A stretch of DNA of 64,000 bases from Pseudomonadota bacterium (GCA_027621405.1 JAQCBT010000012.1:1-64000), one strand, 5' to 3'. Positions 35,737 through 46,116 are shown, counted from the stretch's first letter. Numbers and translations: made by a program. Notes: a model not told the origin generated them from the sequence alone.

Positions 35737-38100
35737 TTACTCCCGGGTTTTCAGGACTTCGACTAACTCAATCTGGTCCAGCCTGCGTTTAACTATCCAG
35801 CCACTGACGAAGGCCGCCAGTGCGATATAGGCACCCGACCATAGAAAGGTCCTGATATCGGTGACAAACGGTATGCGATAAATATCGGTCTGTATTCCAG
35901 TGGCAATGGCATAGCACAGAGCATAACCAATTCCCCAGCCCAGCGGGATGGCGAAGAGTGTAACAATCCCTTGTTCGCCCAATAACAGGGTTGCGACTTC
36001 ACGGCGATGCAGCCCCATCACTCGCAGGCTGGCGAGTTCCCGCCCCCGTTCAGAGAGTGAGATACGGGCGGCGTTATAGATCACGCCAACAGCAATAACA
36101 CCTGCAAATCCTAGCAGGAAGCCGCTGGATACCAACAGGCTCTCTGCCAGCACTTCCTCGAAAGAAGCCAGCATGCTCGCAGGCGAGGCGACACCTGTAA
36201 CAGCCGGGTAGCCTTTGAGAACGGTGTTGATGTCATTTCTCGCTGATTCATCGATACTCAGGTAAGCACCATTGACGACTCTGGGCTCGCCACTCAATCT
36301 CCACAGTGCTTCCTTGGTCGTGTAGACAGAGAGTCCAAGATAGTCTTCTATCAGGCCATTGACTGGCACGTTAACGACGCGCCGCTTGCCCTGAAGGAAT
36401 TCGACGATCAGTTGGTCTCCAGGCTTCACCTGTAGCCGTCTCGCGAGCAACTCGCTGAGCACAAGGCCATCGCCCGGTAGTGGGATCTCGGCGCCTCTGG
36501 AATTGATGATGCGGCGCAGTTCGCTGTCGAAATCCAGGCCCTGAATGGCGACCTCGTCCTCCAGGTGTCCGGCCCGCAGCCGGGCCGCGACCGTGCGATA
36601 GGTTTCGACCCGGTTAACACCCTCGAGATTTGCCAGTTCGAAACCTACGGCGTCCGGTAGCTGTTCGCGAAAGGTCAGCGCCAGGTCTTCTCGCTGAATA
36701 TGCCGAAACTGCAAATCCATCATGTGTTGCACACTATCGAACATGAAGAATCCCATCGTCAGGATCGCGACAGCCAGGGCGATGCCCAGTGTAGAGAAGA
36801 AGCCCTGTACCGGCTTGCGCTCCAGGTTTCGCAGGATCATGCGCCCCGTCGCTCCTACGAGGTGACCCAGCCCCAGGCTTTCGACGATGCCGGCGCGGTA
36901 GCGCACGGGTGCTTCCGGGCGCATGGCTTCTGCCGGAGGCAACAGGACGGCACGCCTGACCGCGGCCAGGGCTCCGGCGAAGGCGCCAACAACACAGGCC
37001 ATGAAGGCGAAAACCAAGAGCCCCGCTGAAGGGCGGTAGGCGAGGTCAGGCATTTGAAAGTATTGTTCGTAGACACCTATGTAGGCATCACCGAGGAACA
37101 GTCCACCAATCGTACCCAGGCTACCGCCCAGAACCACGGCAACCACAGCAAACATGAGGAAGTGCATACCCACTTCCCAGTCGTTGTATCCGAACGCTTT
37201 CAATACCGCGATTTCTCCCCGCTGGGTTGAGATCAGCCTGCCCAGCACGAGGTATAGCAGGAACACGGCCACCCCCAGGAAGATCAGCGGGATGATGGCA
37301 CCGGTAACCCGGTTCTGATCCAGTTCCGATTCGAGAATCAGGTGTGAAGGTTGATCGGCCCGGGCATAGGCTCCAAGGCCACCGTAGGGCTCCAGCAAAT
37401 CGTCGATGCTCTCGATCACCGCCTGGATGTTGGCATCGGGAGTGAGGGTGACGAATGCCTCATTGAACGCTCCTTCCAATTCGAAGGCTGGCCCCAGTGT
37501 ATCCCGGCTGGCCCAGAACACACCGTAGCGCTCATCTTCCGGATACAGGCTGCCGGGCGGCACAGCATAGGTGTGTTCAGGAGATATGGCGATGCCAACT
37601 ACTTCAAACTCCCTGGCACGGCCATTGATGATGGCTCGCACAGAATCACCAGGGCGAAAGCCGCGCGCCTGCGCAAATTTTTCACTGATAATGGCCTCGT
37701 TGCTGGCACCGGTATTGATGTAGCGACCACTGCGGATAATAAGGTCATTGAGAACAGGCCTGCCAATGTCGGGGACTGAAACAAAGCGCCCGTGCGAGGG
37801 AATTTCGCTGTCATCGAGATCGAGGGTTGCCAGGAAAGTAACCCGGCTATCGGCGGTGTTAACTCCCGGAATTTCCCGAATGGAATCCAGCAAGGCGTTG
37901 GGGGCCCGCACCAGCGATACCCAGACATCGGCAAAACGCGTCTCCCGATAGTACCTTTCCTGAGTTTCTACCAGGGAGTCGTAGCTGCCGCGCATGGTAA
38001 CGATCGACATTACGCCCACGGCGACTACCGCGGCAATGGAGAAGACCTGGCCTTTGAGTTTCCAGAGTTCCCGCAGCAACTTGTGATTCAGGGAAGACAC
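35737..38100 (-). CDS. FtsX-domain ABC transporter permease
   Basis: A 787-residue membrane protein with an N-terminal TM (LKGQVFSIAAVVAVGVMSIV), a large MacB-like periplasmic domain, then a four-segment FtsX core (GAIIPLIFLGVAVFLLYLVLG and the following segments) and a second copy (FSTLGIALAVAILTMGFFMF, LLVSSGFLLGFAGVIAVGV, IALAAFVSGWI). The permease stop abuts the adaptor start, so they are co-translated. The substrate is unknown; this two-FtsX design is known in lipoprotein, drug and glycolipid exporters. Confidence 0.87.
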   Translation of the reverse strand: MSSLNHKLLRELWKLKGQVFSIAAVVAVGVMSIVTMRGSYDSLVETQERYYRETRFADVWVSLVRAPNALLDSIREIPGVNTADSRVTFLATLDLDDSEIPSHGRFVSVPDIGRPVLNDLIIRSGRYINTGASNEAIISEKFAQARGFRPGDSVRAIINGRAREFEVVGIAISPEHTYAVPPGSLYPEDERYGVFWASRDTLGPAFELEGAFNEAFVTLTPDANIQAVIESIDDLLEPYGGLGAYARADQPSHLILESELDQNRVTGAIIPLIFLGVAVFLLYLVLGRLISTQRGEIAVLKAFGYNDWEVGMHFLMFAVVAVVLGGSLGTIGGLFLGDAYIGVYEQYFQMPDLAYRPSAGLLVFAFMACVVGAFAGALAAVRRAVLLPPAEAMRPEAPVRYRAGIVESLGLGHLVGATGRMILRNLERKPVQGFFSTLGIALAVAILTMGFFMFDSVQHMMDLQFRHIQREDLALTFREQLPDAVGFELANLEGVNRVETYRTVAARLRAGHLEDEVAIQGLDFDSELRRIINSRGAEIPLPGDGLVLSELLARRLQVKPGDQLIVEFLQGKRRVVNVPVNGLIEDYLGLSVYTTKEALWRLSGEPRVVNGAYLSIDESARNDINTVLKGYPAVTGVASPASMLASFEEVLAESLLVSSGFLLGFAGVIAVGVIYNAARISLSERGRELASLRVMGLHRREVATLLLGEQGIVTLFAIPLGWGIGYALCYAIATGIQTDIYRIPFVTDIRTFLWSGAYIALAAFVSGWIVKRRLDQIELVEVLKTRE

Positions 38101-38104
38101 GGAC

Positions 38105-38839
38105 CTACCACTCGATGTCGTCTACGTTGGCGCGGAATTCATTTTCTATACATTCCGCAATTTCACCGCTACGCATGCGTACCACTACATCTCCGAGTGC
38201 ACCGATTGACGCATTGTGGGTAATGATGGCCGTTGTCGTATTGGTTTCATGATTCACCTGATCCAGCACGGACAGCACCAGCTTGCCAGTCTCCGCATCC
38301 AGCGCACCGGTTGGCTCATCACAGAGCAGGATGCTCGGTCGCTTCGCCACGGCCCGGGCGATCGCGACTCGCTGCTGTTCGCCACCGGAGAGTTGTGAAG
38401 GGAAGTGATCGATTCGTTCCGAGAGTCCAACCAGTTCCAGAGCTTCCTCGGGCGGCATCGGATTGGGCGCGATATCGGTGACCAGGGCGACATTCTCCCG
38501 GGCCGTGAGGCTCGAAATCAGGTTGTAGAATTGAAATACGAAGCCAACGTGATAGCGACGGTACTCAGTCAATTCCCGATCGCTGAACTCCGATAGATTG
38601 CGACCCTGATAGATCACCGAGCCGCTACTGGCAACATCCAGCCCACCAATGATATTGAGCAGGGTAGACTTGCCGCTGCCCGACGCGCCGAGCAAGACAG
38701 TCATCTCGCCTTCCCGCAATTCGAAGTTTACATTCTTGAGGGCGTGTACGGTGATCTCACCCATGGGATAGTCTTTACACAAATCCCGGGTAGTCAGCAC
38801 GGCTTTGGCTGGGGCCTGTTTCTTACTTTCGGAACTCAT
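38105..38839 (-). CDS. MacB/LolD-type ABC transporter ATPase
   Basis: A 244-residue ATPase: [20 protein letters not shown], Walker [20 protein letters not shown]-loop [16 protein letters not shown], signature [16 protein letters not shown], Walker [13 protein letters not shown] and H-loop ITHNASIG. It leads the minus-strand transport unit and is followed 4 bases later by its permease. A dyad overlapping a likely promoter lies upstream. Confidence 0.93.
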   Translation of the reverse strand: MSSESKKQAPAKAVLTTRDLCKDYPMGEITVHALKNVNFELREGEMTVLLGASGSGKSTLLNIIGGLDVASSGSVIYQGRNLSEFSDRELTEYRRYHVGFVFQFYNLISSLTARENVALVTDIAPNPMPPEEALELVGLSERIDHFPSQLSGGEQQRVAIARAVAKRPSILLCDEPTGALDAETGKLVLSVLDQVNHETNTTTAIITHNASIGALGDVVVRMRSGEIAECIENEFRANVDDIEW

Positions 38840-38924
38840 CAGTCCTGGTTCTCATTAGCTTGGCACCTACACACGATGCCTCATTGTAACCCCTTAATTT
38901 GACTATATTCTCGCTTGCGGCACA

Positions 38925-38938
38925 TTGACTATGGTCAA
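38925..38938 (+). promoter_or_regulatory. Dyad before the ABC exporter operon
   Basis: TTGACTATGGTCAA, a 14-base dyad with one non-matching central pair; a related TTTGACTAT lies 27 bases to its left (38898-38906). On the minus strand the latter includes TATAGT, a plausible -10, with the dyad about 16 bases upstream of it, where a -35 would be. Repressor control of the exporter is possible. Confidence 0.35.
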
Positions 38939-39093
38939 ATCAGCCCTGTGAGCGGTGCAATAGGTATTTGACTGGACGGTTCGCCAGTTGGCAGGTACAG
39001 AGAGAATGGCAGGGAGACAGTCGATACGGCCCAGTGCTTGTTGTCGGACAGCCTCACCACCGGTGATGGATTAACTGTGTGGGAAAGAAAAAA

Positions 39094-40332
39094 CTAGAAC
39101 AGCACTCGACAGCGGATCGTGCCATTCACTTCATTGAGCCTCTTCAGTGCCAGCTCACTATATTGCTGGTCGATGTCGACAACGACGTAACCTACCTTGT
39201 CGTTGGTTTGCAGGTACTGAGAGCTGATGTTGATGCCGGTCTCGGAGAAAATGGTGTTAATTTCGGTTAAGACACCTGGCACGTTTTTATGGATATGCAG
39301 GAGTCGATGATTGCCTGGATGGGCGGGCAGGGTCACCTCCGGAAAGTTTACCGCTGTCGAACTAGAACCATTGTCGCTGTATCTCACCAGCTTCTCGGCG
39401 ACTTCAATTCCGATATTCTCCTGCGCTTCCATTGTGCTGCCGCCCACGTGAGGAGTGATGATACAGTTATCAAACTGCCGCAGCGGCGAAATGAACTCTT
39501 CATCGTTGGACTTGGGCTCTTGCGGGAACACATCGATTGCGGCGCCGGCAATACGCTTGTTGGCCAGCGCTTCGGCGAGGGCGTCTATGTCCACTACGGT
39601 GCCGCGGGAGGCATTGATAAGCACTGCCGAGTCTTTCATCCAGGAGAACTCTTTCGCCCCAATCATTTCCTTTGTCTGCGGGGTCTCGGGGACGTGCAGG
39701 CTGATGACATCGCACTCTTCCATCAGCTGTCGCAGGGTATCCACCTGGGTGGCATTACCCAGTGGAAGTTTGCTGGCCACATCATAGAGGAATACCTTCA
39801 TTCCCATGGATTCTGCCAATACACTGAGCTGGGATCCGATATTACCGTAGCCTACGATGCCCAGTTTCTTGCCCCTGGTCTCATAGGAGCCGCTGGCGGC
39901 TTTCTCCCAGACGCCCTTGTGCAAGAGGGCATTCTTTTCAGGAATCCGGCGCAGCAGGAGAATAGCCTGGCCGATTACCAGCTCTGCCACGCTCCGGGTA
40001 TTTGAGAACGGCGCATTGAATACAGGTATACCCCGGCCCAGGGCCGCGGTCAGGTCGACCTGGTTTGTGCCAATGCAAAAGCAACCCACCGCGAGAAGTT
40101 TGCTTGCTGCTTCGAACACTGACTCGGTGAGCTGGGTGCGGGAGCGTATGCCGACAAAATGCGCGTTCGCGATCTTTTCCTTGAGCTCCTCTTCTTCCAG
40201 GGAAGTCTTGAGGTACTCAATGTTCTCGTAACCGGCCTGCCGCAAGGTATGCAGGGCGCTCTGGTGCACGGCCTCCAGTAACAGGAAGCGGATCTTGCTC
40301 TTCTCAAATGACGTTTCTTGCGGCGTGTTCAT
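39094..40332 (-). CDS. serA: D-3-phosphoglycerate dehydrogenase
   Basis: About 412 residues from the ATG at 40332 (MNTPQETSFEKSKIRFLLLE); an ATG at 40368 would add 12 residues. It aligns with E. coli SerA throughout: FCIGTNQVDLTAALGRGIPV, NAPFSNTRSVAELVIG, GKKLGIVGYGNIGSQLSVLA, LHVPETPQTKEMIGAKE, LINASRGTVVDIDAL, and a C-terminal ACT domain (LLHIHKNVPGVLTEINTIF) for serine feedback. First step of serine synthesis. Divergent from the D-2-hydroxyglutarate dehydrogenase. Confidence 0.95.
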   Translation of the reverse strand: MNTPQETSFEKSKIRFLLLEAVHQSALHTLRQAGYENIEYLKTSLEEEELKEKIANAHFVGIRSRTQLTESVFEAASKLLAVGCFCIGTNQVDLTAALGRGIPVFNAPFSNTRSVAELVIGQAILLLRRIPEKNALLHKGVWEKAASGSYETRGKKLGIVGYGNIGSQLSVLAESMGMKVFLYDVASKLPLGNATQVDTLRQLMEECDVISLHVPETPQTKEMIGAKEFSWMKDSAVLINASRGTVVDIDALAEALANKRIAGAAIDVFPQEPKSNDEEFISPLRQFDNCIITPHVGGSTMEAQENIGIEVAEKLVRYSDNGSSSTAVNFPEVTLPAHPGNHRLLHIHKNVPGVLTEINTIFSETGINISSQYLQTNDKVGYVVVDIDQQYSELALKRLNEVNGTIRCRVLF

Positions 40333-40428
40333 AGGCTGGTCGGTGTAATGAGGCGCGCATGGTACCATACTTCGCCTGCCGGGGATGCGTTAGCCCGGCG
40401 GGGTTGGAATACTTGCTTAAACAACTAA

Positions 40429-41874
40429 GTGTGCGGGCGTCTATGCATGGCGCGAGCTTTCAAGGTAGACAGTATGACGGGTAGCACTCCCTCCTGGAGC
40501 ACGGCTCTTGCGGAAATCGTGGGCAATGACTGGGTCCTTACCGGTGCCGACGATTTGGAGAAATATGGCAAAGACTGGACCCGGCAATACAAGCCGGCGC
40601 CGGGCGTTATCGTATTGCCGAAAACCATAGAAGAAGTGCAGGCCATCGTCAGGCTGGCAAATGAGCGGGGATTTTCCATCGTGCCCTCCGGTGGCCGCAC
40701 GGGACTGTCCGGTGGCGCGGTAGCCCAGAACGGTGAGGCGGTTGTCGCCCTCGATCGCATGAACGCTATCCTGGATTTCAATGCTGCGGACCGGCAGGTG
40801 ACCTGCGAGCCAGGAGTCATCACCGAACAATTGCAGCAGTTTGCGGAAGAGAGGGGTCTGTTCTATCCGGTGGACTTTGCTTCTTCGGGCTCCAGCCAGC
40901 TGGGGGGCAACGTGGCTACCAATGCCGGCGGTATCAAGGTAATCCGCTATGGAATGACGCGGCGCTGGATAGAAGGAATGAAGGTCGTGACAGGCAAGGG
41001 CGATCTGCTGGATCTCAACCGGGGACTAACCAAGAACGCCACCGGCTATGATCTTCGTCATCTGTTCATCGGTTCAGAAGGTACGCTTGGCATAGTGGTC
41101 GAACTCACCATCGCCCTGGAAAAACCCCCTAAAGACCCTACCGTGCTGGTGCTCGGTGTGGAAGATATGGCTTCGACAATGCCCGTGCTTGAAGCCTTCC
41201 ACAGCAAGTTGAACCTCACGGCGTTTGAGTTTTTCTCAGACAAGGCCCTGGCCCATGTCATGAAAGAGAAGAATTTGCAGAAACCATTTGAGTCAGACTG
41301 CAGCTACTACACCCTTATCGAATTTGAACAACTCGGTGAGCAGGATCTGGAAACTGCTATGGAGTTGTTCGAGCACTGTCTGGAAGAGGGCTGGATCGTC
41401 GATGGCACCATAAGCCAGAACCTGATCCAGGCACAAAACCTGTGGCGCCTGCGTGAGGACATTTCGGAAACCATCGCCCAGTTTACTCCTTACAAGAACG
41501 ATATCTCCGTTAAAGTGTCTTCGGTTCCCGGCTTCCTGAATGATGTTGATGAATTGGTCTCACAGGCCTATCCAGATTTCGAGATTATCTGGTTCGGCCA
41601 CATAGGCGATGGCAATGTGCACCTGAACATCCTGAAGCCCGACGCCCTGCAGCCGGCAGAGTTTTTTGAAAAGTGTGGCAAGGTTTCAGACTTCGTGTTC
41701 GAGATCGTTAAGAAGTACGGAGGCAGCATTTCCGCCGAGCATGGTGTTGGCTTGCTGAAGAAGCCCTTCCTGCACTACTCGCGAAGTGCGGAAGAGATCG
41801 CTTACATGCACGCCATCAAGCAAGCGTTCGATCCAAATAATGTGATGAATCCCGGCAAGCTTCTGGATTCCTGA
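40429..41874 (+). CDS. FAD-linked D-2-hydroxyglutarate dehydrogenase (GlcD/D2HGDH family)
   Basis: A 481-residue flavoprotein. FSIVPSGGRTGLSGGAVAQN and SSGSSQLGGNVATNAGGIKV (PCMH FAD-binding domain) and a C-terminal WFGHIGDGNVHLNI, ISAEHGVGLLKKP (zinc/substrate site). It sits divergent to serA. SerA can make D-2-hydroxyglutarate from 2-oxoglutarate, and a linked D-2-hydroxyglutarate dehydrogenase that drives serine synthesis was reported in Pseudomonas. Both the GTG at 40429 and later ATGs (40447, 40474) are possible starts. Other D-2-hydroxyacids remain possible. Confidence 0.82.
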   Translation: MCGRLCMARAFKVDSMTGSTPSWSTALAEIVGNDWVLTGADDLEKYGKDWTRQYKPAPGVIVLPKTIEEVQAIVRLANERGFSIVPSGGRTGLSGGAVAQNGEAVVALDRMNAILDFNAADRQVTCEPGVITEQLQQFAEERGLFYPVDFASSGSSQLGGNVATNAGGIKVIRYGMTRRWIEGMKVVTGKGDLLDLNRGLTKNATGYDLRHLFIGSEGTLGIVVELTIALEKPPKDPTVLVLGVEDMASTMPVLEAFHSKLNLTAFEFFSDKALAHVMKEKNLQKPFESDCSYYTLIEFEQLGEQDLETAMELFEHCLEEGWIVDGTISQNLIQAQNLWRLREDISETIAQFTPYKNDISVKVSSVPGFLNDVDELVSQAYPDFEIIWFGHIGDGNVHLNILKPDALQPAEFFEKCGKVSDFVFEIVKKYGGSISAEHGVGLLKKPFLHYSRSAEEIAYMHAIKQAFDPNNVMNPGKLLDS

Positions 41875-42189
41875 CAGCTCTCACCAAGCAATTCTTGTGA
41901 GAAAATTTCCTGCAATCCTGGCACTTTGTTGTGCCCCGATTCGGTGCCAGGGGCTGAATTAAATCCCTGGCCTCAATGCCGCACAATTACTGGCTTGCAG
42001 CCTTTTTTGCGGCGCCAGAAATTGGTCAGAACAGTCGTCGAAATGACACATAAATCGACAAATAACATTTCCATAAGCAGAATGTTCGGCGTAAACTGAC
42101 ACGGCAGTTAGATTGTCTGCAGGCCTTCCTGTGGTTTACATAGATTCCATGGGATAGCTGGTTAAATTTTTTTTTAGCACGAGAGCACT
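41875..42189 (+). promoter_or_regulatory. Cold-shock gene leader with hairpins and a T-tract
   Basis: No gene is visible in this 315-base gap. CCTGGCAC (41917-41924) pairs with GTGCCAGG (41944-41951), and CCAGGG with CCCTGG just after. Nine T at 42167-42175 precede the csp start by 14 bases. A long structured leader is usual for cold-inducible csp genes. The exact promoter is not clear. Confidence 0.4.
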
Positions 42190-42399
42190 ATGTCAGACTT
42201 AGTTGAGGGTACCGTTAAGTGGTTTAACGATGAGAAGGGTTTCGGTTTCATCGAGCAGGAAGGTGGCAAGGATGTATTCGTACATTTCAGCGCGATCAAC
42301 GGCTCGGGAAGACGATCACTTCAGGAAGGCCAGAAGGTAACGATGGAAGTTACCAACGCCGAGAAAGGTCCCCAGGCAGATAACGTCACTCCGCTGTAA
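42190..42399 (+). CDS. Cold-shock protein (CspA family)
   Basis: A 69-residue OB-fold protein: [20 protein letters not shown] (RNP1) and [23 protein letters not shown] (RNP2). It binds single-stranded RNA/DNA and melts RNA structure, usually under cold or stress. Strong homology over the full length. The paralogue letter cannot be assigned. It stands alone behind a 315-base leader. Confidence 0.95.
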   Translation: MSDLVEGTVKWFNDEKGFGFIEQEGGKDVFVHFSAINGSGRRSLQEGQKVTMEVTNAEKGPQADNVTPL

Positions 42400-42692
42400 G
42401 CGAAACAACGTCTTCGCAACTTCTATCTTCAGGGTTGCCTTCAGGATAGAAGCTCATACAGGCAGTGTTCTGGTGAGGTATTAAGGAAGTTTCCGGAAAG
42501 ACTGAAGGACTCTTTAATACTTCACTGGTAGTAACGTGTCTGTATAACGCAAGGAAGCAAGATTGTAGCAAGACTGTTGTAAACGGCTTTCGTAAAAGAT
42601 CGCCGCTTGAACCCTGCTTTCCCTGCTTCTCTTCAGCCCGCCAGGGCAGTCAACAGAGGCAGAGGGCTTCTTGCGTCACATCACTTCCAGCG

Positions 42693-43367
42693 CTACTTTC
42701 TTTTCAGCGTTTCCACGCCGTCTTCAGTTCCCAGTAGCAGCAAATCCGCGCCGCGTTCTGCAAACAAGCCGTTAGTCACGACCCCGACAATCTGGTTTAT
42801 CTCCTGCTCGAGTTTTCGTGGTTCCAGGATTTCCAGATTGTAAACATCGATAATGTGATTGCCGTTGTCGGTTACGCAGCCTTCTCGATAGACGGGGTCC
42901 CCACCGAGCTTCACCAACTGCCTGGCCACATGACTGCGTGCCATCGGAATGACTTCTACCGGTAGTGGAAATTCTCCCAATACCTTAACCAGTTTCGATT
43001 TGTCTGCAATACAAACAAATTCCCTGGACGCAGCGGCAATGATTTTTTCCCGGGTTAGCGCAGCGCCACCACCCTTGATCAACTGCAGGTGTTCGTTGGC
43101 TTCGTCGGCACCGTCTACATAGATTTCCAGCATGCCGGTGCTGTTCAGGTCGAACACGGGAATCTTGTATTCTTTCAAGCGTCGCGCTGATTCCTCGGAA
43201 CTGGCAACCGTGCCACTTATCCGATTGGCTATCTTGCCAAGTTCATCGATGAAATAGTTCGCAGTCGAGCCGGTTCCAACACCGATAACAGTGTCATCTT
43301 CCAGTTTGCTCTCAACATAGTCGAATGCAGCCTTCGCAACAGCCTTCTTTAGCTCATCTTGTGTCAT
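42693..43367 (-). CDS. rpiA: Ribose-5-phosphate isomerase A
   Basis: From the ATG at 43367 ([19 protein letters not shown]) the protein has 224 residues, the usual size; an earlier in-frame start would add 48 non-homologous residues inside psd. It interconverts ribose-5-phosphate and ribulose-5-phosphate. [46 protein letters not shown] and [14 protein letters not shown] are diagnostic. It starts 32 bases after psd ends, on the same strand. Confidence 0.95.
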   Translation of the reverse strand: MTQDELKKAVAKAAFDYVESKLEDDTVIGVGTGSTANYFIDELGKIANRISGTVASSEESARRLKEYKIPVFDLNSTGMLEIYVDGADEANEHLQLIKGGGAALTREKIIAAASREFVCIADKSKLVKVLGEFPLPVEVIPMARSHVARQLVKLGGDPVYREGCVTDNGNHIIDVYNLEILEPRKLEQEINQIVGVVTNGLFAERGADLLLLGTEDGVETLKRK

Positions 43368-43398
43368 GGTTGGTTTCCGGGTCAGTGTTTTCCAATAG

Positions 43399-44247
43399 TC
43401 AGGTGTTGCGCGTCGCCAGTAGCTGTCCCATCTGGACGGGGGAGTTGGCTTGCAGTTCAGAGTGCAAGGTAGCTGCGCCTGGTTCAAAAAGTACGATAGC
43501 AGTAGAGCCAAGTTTAAAACGCCCTAATTCTGCCCCGGTCTCCAGGATTACATCCCGCTCGCCACCGGAATAGTCCTCAACCCGAATTTGCCTGGGTCTT
43601 CGGGGACAGACTTGGCCGCTCCATACAGTTTCAATGCCGGCCACAATCATTGCACCGACGAGAACAACCGCCATGAGTCCTGCCTCTGTGTCAAACAGAC
43701 AAACCAGTCTTTCGTTTCGCGCGAACAAATCAGGGACAGAATCGGCAGTTACCCTGTTTACCGAGAATAGCTTTCCAGGCACATAGATAGACTTGGTTAG
43801 TTTACCGGCGAGCGGCATATGTACGCGATGGTAGTCTCGGGGTGACAGATAGACGGTGGCGAAGTTGCCTCCTTCGAAGTGGCGGGCCGCTTCCTTGTCG
43901 GCCAGGAGATCGGCCACAGAATAGTATCGACCCTTGGCCTGGAGAATACGATCTTCCTCTATCTTGCCTATCTCGCTGATGGCACCGTCGGCAGGGCACA
44001 GTATCGCGTTCTCTGCATTCGACAGTGGACGTGCACCGGACTTAAGAGCGCGGGTAAAGAAGGCATTGAAGTTTTCAAACTGCTCTGGATCTTCTATCTC
44101 CGCCTCCTTCAGGTTCACCCGGTAATGGCTGGCGAAGGCCTTGATCAGCACATTCTTGAGAAACGAACCCCCAGCCAGCCAACCAGTGATTCTGGAGAAG
44201 CCATGATGGGGCAGAACGTACTGAAGAAAAATGAATAGTCGGGGCAT
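43399..44247 (-). CDS. psd: Phosphatidylserine decarboxylase proenzyme
   Basis: A 282-residue inner-membrane-associated enzyme making phosphatidylethanolamine. [44 protein letters not shown] (catalytic Asp/His), and the self-cleavage site [12 protein letters not shown], where the Ser of LGST becomes the pyruvoyl group. It precedes rpiA and follows rsgA with a 114-base gap. Confidence 0.95.
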   Translation of the reverse strand: MPRLFIFLQYVLPHHGFSRITGWLAGGSFLKNVLIKAFASHYRVNLKEAEIEDPEQFENFNAFFTRALKSGARPLSNAENAILCPADGAISEIGKIEEDRILQAKGRYYSVADLLADKEAARHFEGGNFATVYLSPRDYHRVHMPLAGKLTKSIYVPGKLFSVNRVTADSVPDLFARNERLVCLFDTEAGLMAVVLVGAMIVAGIETVWSGQVCPRRPRQIRVEDYSGGERDVILETGAELGRFKLGSTAIVLFEPGAATLHSELQANSPVQMGQLLATRNT

Positions 44248-44361
44248 TGGGCTTATTCGAGGAACGTCGGGCGTGCTCTCCAGATTATTGGCCTAGTGTA
44301 TCACTGGTTTCCTCAGAATTTATTTTGTATCTATCGGAGTTGATGCATCTTGCGGCCGGCA

Positions 44362-45426
44362 TCAGCCCTGCTTAGGGTCAATGCTTTGAAGAATCTGTCG
44401 GAAACTGAGCATACGCTCCTCACGAATCAGGCCTCCTTCCGCCGCACTCAATACGGCGCAACCAGGCTCGGTGCTATGACTGCAGTCCCTGAATTTACAA
44501 TGCAACGCATACTCGGCGATTTCCGGAAAACCAGCCACCACGTCTGCCCGACTTACGTGCCCGAGGTCAAATTCACGAATGCCAGGTGAATCTATGAGAT
44601 CACAATGGAGTAGATGGAAGAGTCGGGCGGTCGTCGTAGTATGAGTTCCCTTGTACTTGCCTTGGGAAAGCGCACCAGTTTCGGCCAGTTCATCAAATGG
44701 GCCAGATACATCATCCAGTCCTGCTAGCCTGTTGAGCAGGGAAGACTTACCGACTCCGGATTGTCCTACCAGTACGGTCGTCTTGTCGGTGAGGCTTGAT
44801 TCCAGTTCGGCGATTCGCTTGCCGGTCTTGGCCGATACCTTAAACACCGGATAACCCAGCTCGGCGTATAAGGATAACAATGCATCGACGGGTTCTGGAT
44901 CACCTTCATCGAGCAGATCTTCCTTATTGAGAACAAGCATGCTCTGCAGCCCCAGGGTATTGATAGCTACCAGGTAGCGATCCACAAGATTGCCGAATGC
45001 CTGTGGCAGTGGTGCGATTACCACCAGCACAACATCAAGATTGGCGGCGACGGGTTTGATCTTGCCGCCGAAGCCTGGCCTGGCGAATACATTGCGGCGT
45101 TCGGCGCTGGCAACTATTACTCCGGTGTCGTCATCCTCATATTCGAAGACGACGTAGTCGCCAGTGACGAGTTCTGGCAGGTTAGCGCGCTGGAAACAAC
45201 GGACGATCTTGCGAGCGTATCCTTTGTCGGACTCATCAGGTGAAGCTATCGCAGCACTTGTAGAAGTTAGCGCTTCCACATCCAGTTGTTGACCAAAATG
45301 ACTCACCACTCGACCATTACATTTGTCATATGATGTGCCGATTGAACCGGAATCAGCTCGAAACTGCCGTTCCTGTTTCGCTGCGATCCTCGATTGTTGT
45401 TGCCTGCTAAGCTTTCTCTTGCTCAC
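44362..45426 (-). CDS. rsgA: Small ribosomal subunit biogenesis GTPase
   Basis: A 354-residue circularly permuted GTPase (YjeQ) for late 30S assembly. N-terminal OB-fold after a basic start (MSKRKLSRQQQSRIAAKQER), NKEDLLD (G4), GQSGVGKSSLLNRL (G1), HTTTTARLFHL (G2), DSPGIREF (G3), and a zinc finger C-x5-C-x-H-x6-C in HCKFRDCSHSTEPGC. Divergent from orn with 147 bases between. Confidence 0.95.
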   Translation of the reverse strand: MSKRKLSRQQQSRIAAKQERQFRADSGSIGTSYDKCNGRVVSHFGQQLDVEALTSTSAAIASPDESDKGYARKIVRCFQRANLPELVTGDYVVFEYEDDDTGVIVASAERRNVFARPGFGGKIKPVAANLDVVLVVIAPLPQAFGNLVDRYLVAINTLGLQSMLVLNKEDLLDEGDPEPVDALLSLYAELGYPVFKVSAKTGKRIAELESSLTDKTTVLVGQSGVGKSSLLNRLAGLDDVSGPFDELAETGALSQGKYKGTHTTTTARLFHLLHCDLIDSPGIREFDLGHVSRADVVAGFPEIAEYALHCKFRDCSHSTEPGCAVLSAAEGGLIREERMLSFRQILQSIDPKQG

Positions 45427-45573
45427 TGATGATTAAGCCACTTAATCCATGTCTGACCGCACTGTTTGCGTTTCCGGGATTATTACATATTCGGAATTTG
45501 GAGGCTTTGCTACAATGAGACAGTGAACAAAAAATATTGGCTATAACGACCATACTGGTCGAGGGCGGGCTGA

Positions 45574-46116
45574 ATGGACAAGGAACTAAATCTCATCTGG
45601 ATCGATCTGGAAATGACCGGCCTCGTTCCCGAAAGCGATCGCATCATCGAGATCGCGACCCTGGTGACCGACTCTCAGCTAAATCTGCTGGCGGAAGGCC
45701 CGGTTCTGGCGGTGATGCAAGCCGATGCGCTGCTGGACGGTATGGATGACTGGAATCAGAGACACCATGGCGCATCGGGATTGATAGACCGGGTCAAGAA
45801 CTCTTCGATTGACGAGGCAGCTGCAGAACGCGCCACTATCGAATTCCTGTCTGAGTATTCCCAGAAGAACGCTTCCCCCATGTGTGGTAACAGCATCTGC
45901 CAGGATCGACGATTTCTGGCCAATTACATGCCAGAGCTGGAAGCCTTCTTTCACTACCGAAATCTTGATGTAAGCACGATTAAGGAGTTGGTGCGCCGCT
46001 GGAAGCCGGATCTGATGGCGGGCTTGAAGAAGCAGGGAACCCACCAGGCTTTGGAAGATATAAAAGATTCGGTAGAGGAATTACGTTACTACCGTAAACA
46101 CTTCATCAGGGAGTGA
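45574..46116 (+). CDS. orn: Oligoribonuclease
   Basis: A 180-residue DEDDh exonuclease that degrades two-to-five-nucleotide RNAs, including pGpG from c-di-GMP turnover. [20 protein letters not shown] (ExoI), [17 protein letters not shown] (ExoII), and [20 protein letters not shown] with the final DEDDh His/Asp. It converges with queG, their 3' ends overlapping by 11 bases. Start ATG at 45574 follows AGGGCGGGCTGA. Confidence 0.96.
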   Translation: MDKELNLIWIDLEMTGLVPESDRIIEIATLVTDSQLNLLAEGPVLAVMQADALLDGMDDWNQRHHGASGLIDRVKNSSIDEAAAERATIEFLSEYSQKNASPMCGNSICQDRRFLANYMPELEAFFHYRNLDVSTIKELVRRWKPDLMAGLKKQGTHQALEDIKDSVEELRYYRKHFIRE

